Shown in pieces: positions 6,228 through 6,805 of a stretch of DNA of 6,805 bases. Position 1 is the first letter of the stretch. Each line of letters starts with the position of its first letter. The translations under genes were made by a program, and so were the position numbers. The DNA comes from an uncultured Chlorobiota bacterium (GTDB lineage: Bacteria; Bacteroidota; Kapaibacteriia; OLB7): contig CAMLOB010000209.1 in the NCBI GenBank assembly GCA_946481475.1, forward strand, positions 1 to 6,805, in the 5' to 3' direction. Below the pieces are notes generated by a model. The model was not told where the DNA came from, did no database searches, and saw only the letters and a list, made by a program, of their open reading frames with translations.

Positions 6228-6805
6228 ATGATACGCTCAACTGCCATATACCGGATGGGAACAGGGATCGGCTTTTTTCTGACGATCCTGCTCTTTTGTT
6301 GCGGTTCCCCCGCGTCGGCGCAGGAGCTTTCCTCCCCCTGGCTTGGAACACATTTTCTCGTTGCTCTGCCCGATACCGTTACCAATCGACGAGGGAATAT
6401 CCGGACATTCCCCGACAACAGTCCGGAACTGATTCTCTTCACGCTTGAGGAGACGAACGTGACGGTGAGCGGTCCTTCCGGAAGCCGGTCGCTTCTTCTT
6501 CGACCCGATGCTTCGGCCCTTCTCCTCTTCTCCGAATTCTTTCCCGCTGGGACGACGCCGTATGTCGACCAGGTCGGCCTGCCGGTCCGGAAGAGCCTGA
6601 AAATACGCTCGGAGAAACCGATCTGGATCTACTGCCGTTTTCTCTCCCCCTTCGGTGCGGAAATGTTCTCGCCGATCCCGGTGGAGAAGTGGGGGAGTGA
6701 GTATAGAGTGGGGACGTTGCGGAACGATCCGTTGCTGAAGCATGTGGGCATTAACGACATGAATGAAGAAGGGGTGGAGTCGGATGATGCTCCCGGACAA
6801 GTTCT
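6228..6805 (+). CDS. Secreted protein with IgGFc-binding-like N-terminal domain, 3' end cut by window edge
   Basis: The first 192 codons of a longer exported protein are visible. Residues 1-31 form a signal peptide: a basic start, a hydrophobic core GIGFFLTILLFCC (13-25), and a probable signal peptidase I site after PASA, with Q32 first in the mature chain. The two cysteines do not fit a lipobox. The mature part begins SSPWLGTHFLVALPD (35-49) and continues with beta-rich segments: ELILFTLEETNVTVSGPSG (67-85), VGLPVRKSLKIRSEKPIWIY (116-135), and FSPIPVEKWGSEYRVGTL (147-164). This order of a G-x-x-F opening, VTV strand, KSLxIxSxxPI strand and IPVEKxGxEY resembles the IgGFc-binding N-terminal domain seen in large surface or T9SS-type proteins of Bacteroidota-related bacteria. 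The family match is from memory and moderate. No Shine-Dalgarno precedes the ATG; an in-frame ATG at 6255 would still leave a signal peptide. No C-terminal sorting domain can be judged. Confidence 0.75.
   Translation, partial: MIRSTAIYRMGTGIGFFLTILLFCCGSPASAQELSSPWLGTHFLVALPDTVTNRRGNIRTFPDNSPELILFTLEETNVTVSGPSGSRSLLLRPDASALLLFSEFFPAGTTPYVDQVGLPVRKSLKIRSEKPIWIYCRFLSPFGAEMFSPIPVEKWGSEYRVGTLRNDPLLKHVGINDMNEEGVESDDAPGQV

Noticed and set aside
6052..6442. Two further minus-strand frames running into the repeat array
   Set aside because: They overlap the 5' end of the plus-strand gene and the repeat; their composition reflects the repeat words, not a protein family.
6237..6800. Minus-strand open frame of 187 codons at the right end
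   Set aside because: It is antisense to the secreted-protein gene, whose signal peptide and beta-rich domain are convincing; the antisense product is His/Arg-rich and featureless.

Overview
This window looks like chromosomal DNA from a moderately GC-rich bacterium (roughly 55-60% GC by eye). The best guess is the Bacteroidota/Chlorobiota (FCB) side of the tree, possibly a Kapabacteria- or Ignavibacteria-like lineage. Three things point there: SucC wording resembles Bacteroidota-type SucC, most starts lack a good Shine-Dalgarno sequence, and the last gene resembles the IgGFc-binding-type surface proteins common in that group. The taxonomy is inference and cannot be proven here.

Layout. Positions 1-908 (minus) hold the first 302 codons of sucC, the beta subunit of succinyl-CoA synthetase (TCA cycle). 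The gene runs off the left edge. A 224-bp spacer follows, with a weak promoter candidate for sucC and a weak hairpin behind the next gene. Positions 1133-3880 (minus) hold an unusually long RecQ helicase of 915 residues. It carries an extra block between helicase core and zinc site, then RQC, HRDC and a C-terminal helix-turn-helix. A 280-bp divergent spacer (3881-4160) follows; its right end can fold into a hairpin touching the ribosome binding site of the next gene. Positions 4161-5546 (plus) encode a polytopic membrane protein resembling GT-C glycosyltransferases. It meets a small DUF1232 membrane protein (5540-5821, minus) tail to tail, overlapping by 7 bp.

The gap 5822-6227 holds the most distinctive non-coding feature: a 254-bp array (5871-6124) that tiles almost completely into three short word families, two heptamers and one octamer, in an A-B-A-B order. 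Positions 6228-6805 (plus) begin a secreted protein with a signal peptide and an IgGFc-binding-like N-terminal domain, cut by the right edge.

The genes do not form one pathway: central metabolism, DNA repair, envelope and surface functions sit side by side, mostly in separate transcription units. I see no phage, transposase, CRISPR, toxin-antitoxin or defence cluster, and no rRNA or tRNA gene. I do not think the window contains a new multi-gene system. The word-tiled repeat, the composite RecQ and the leader hairpin are the points most worth a second look.
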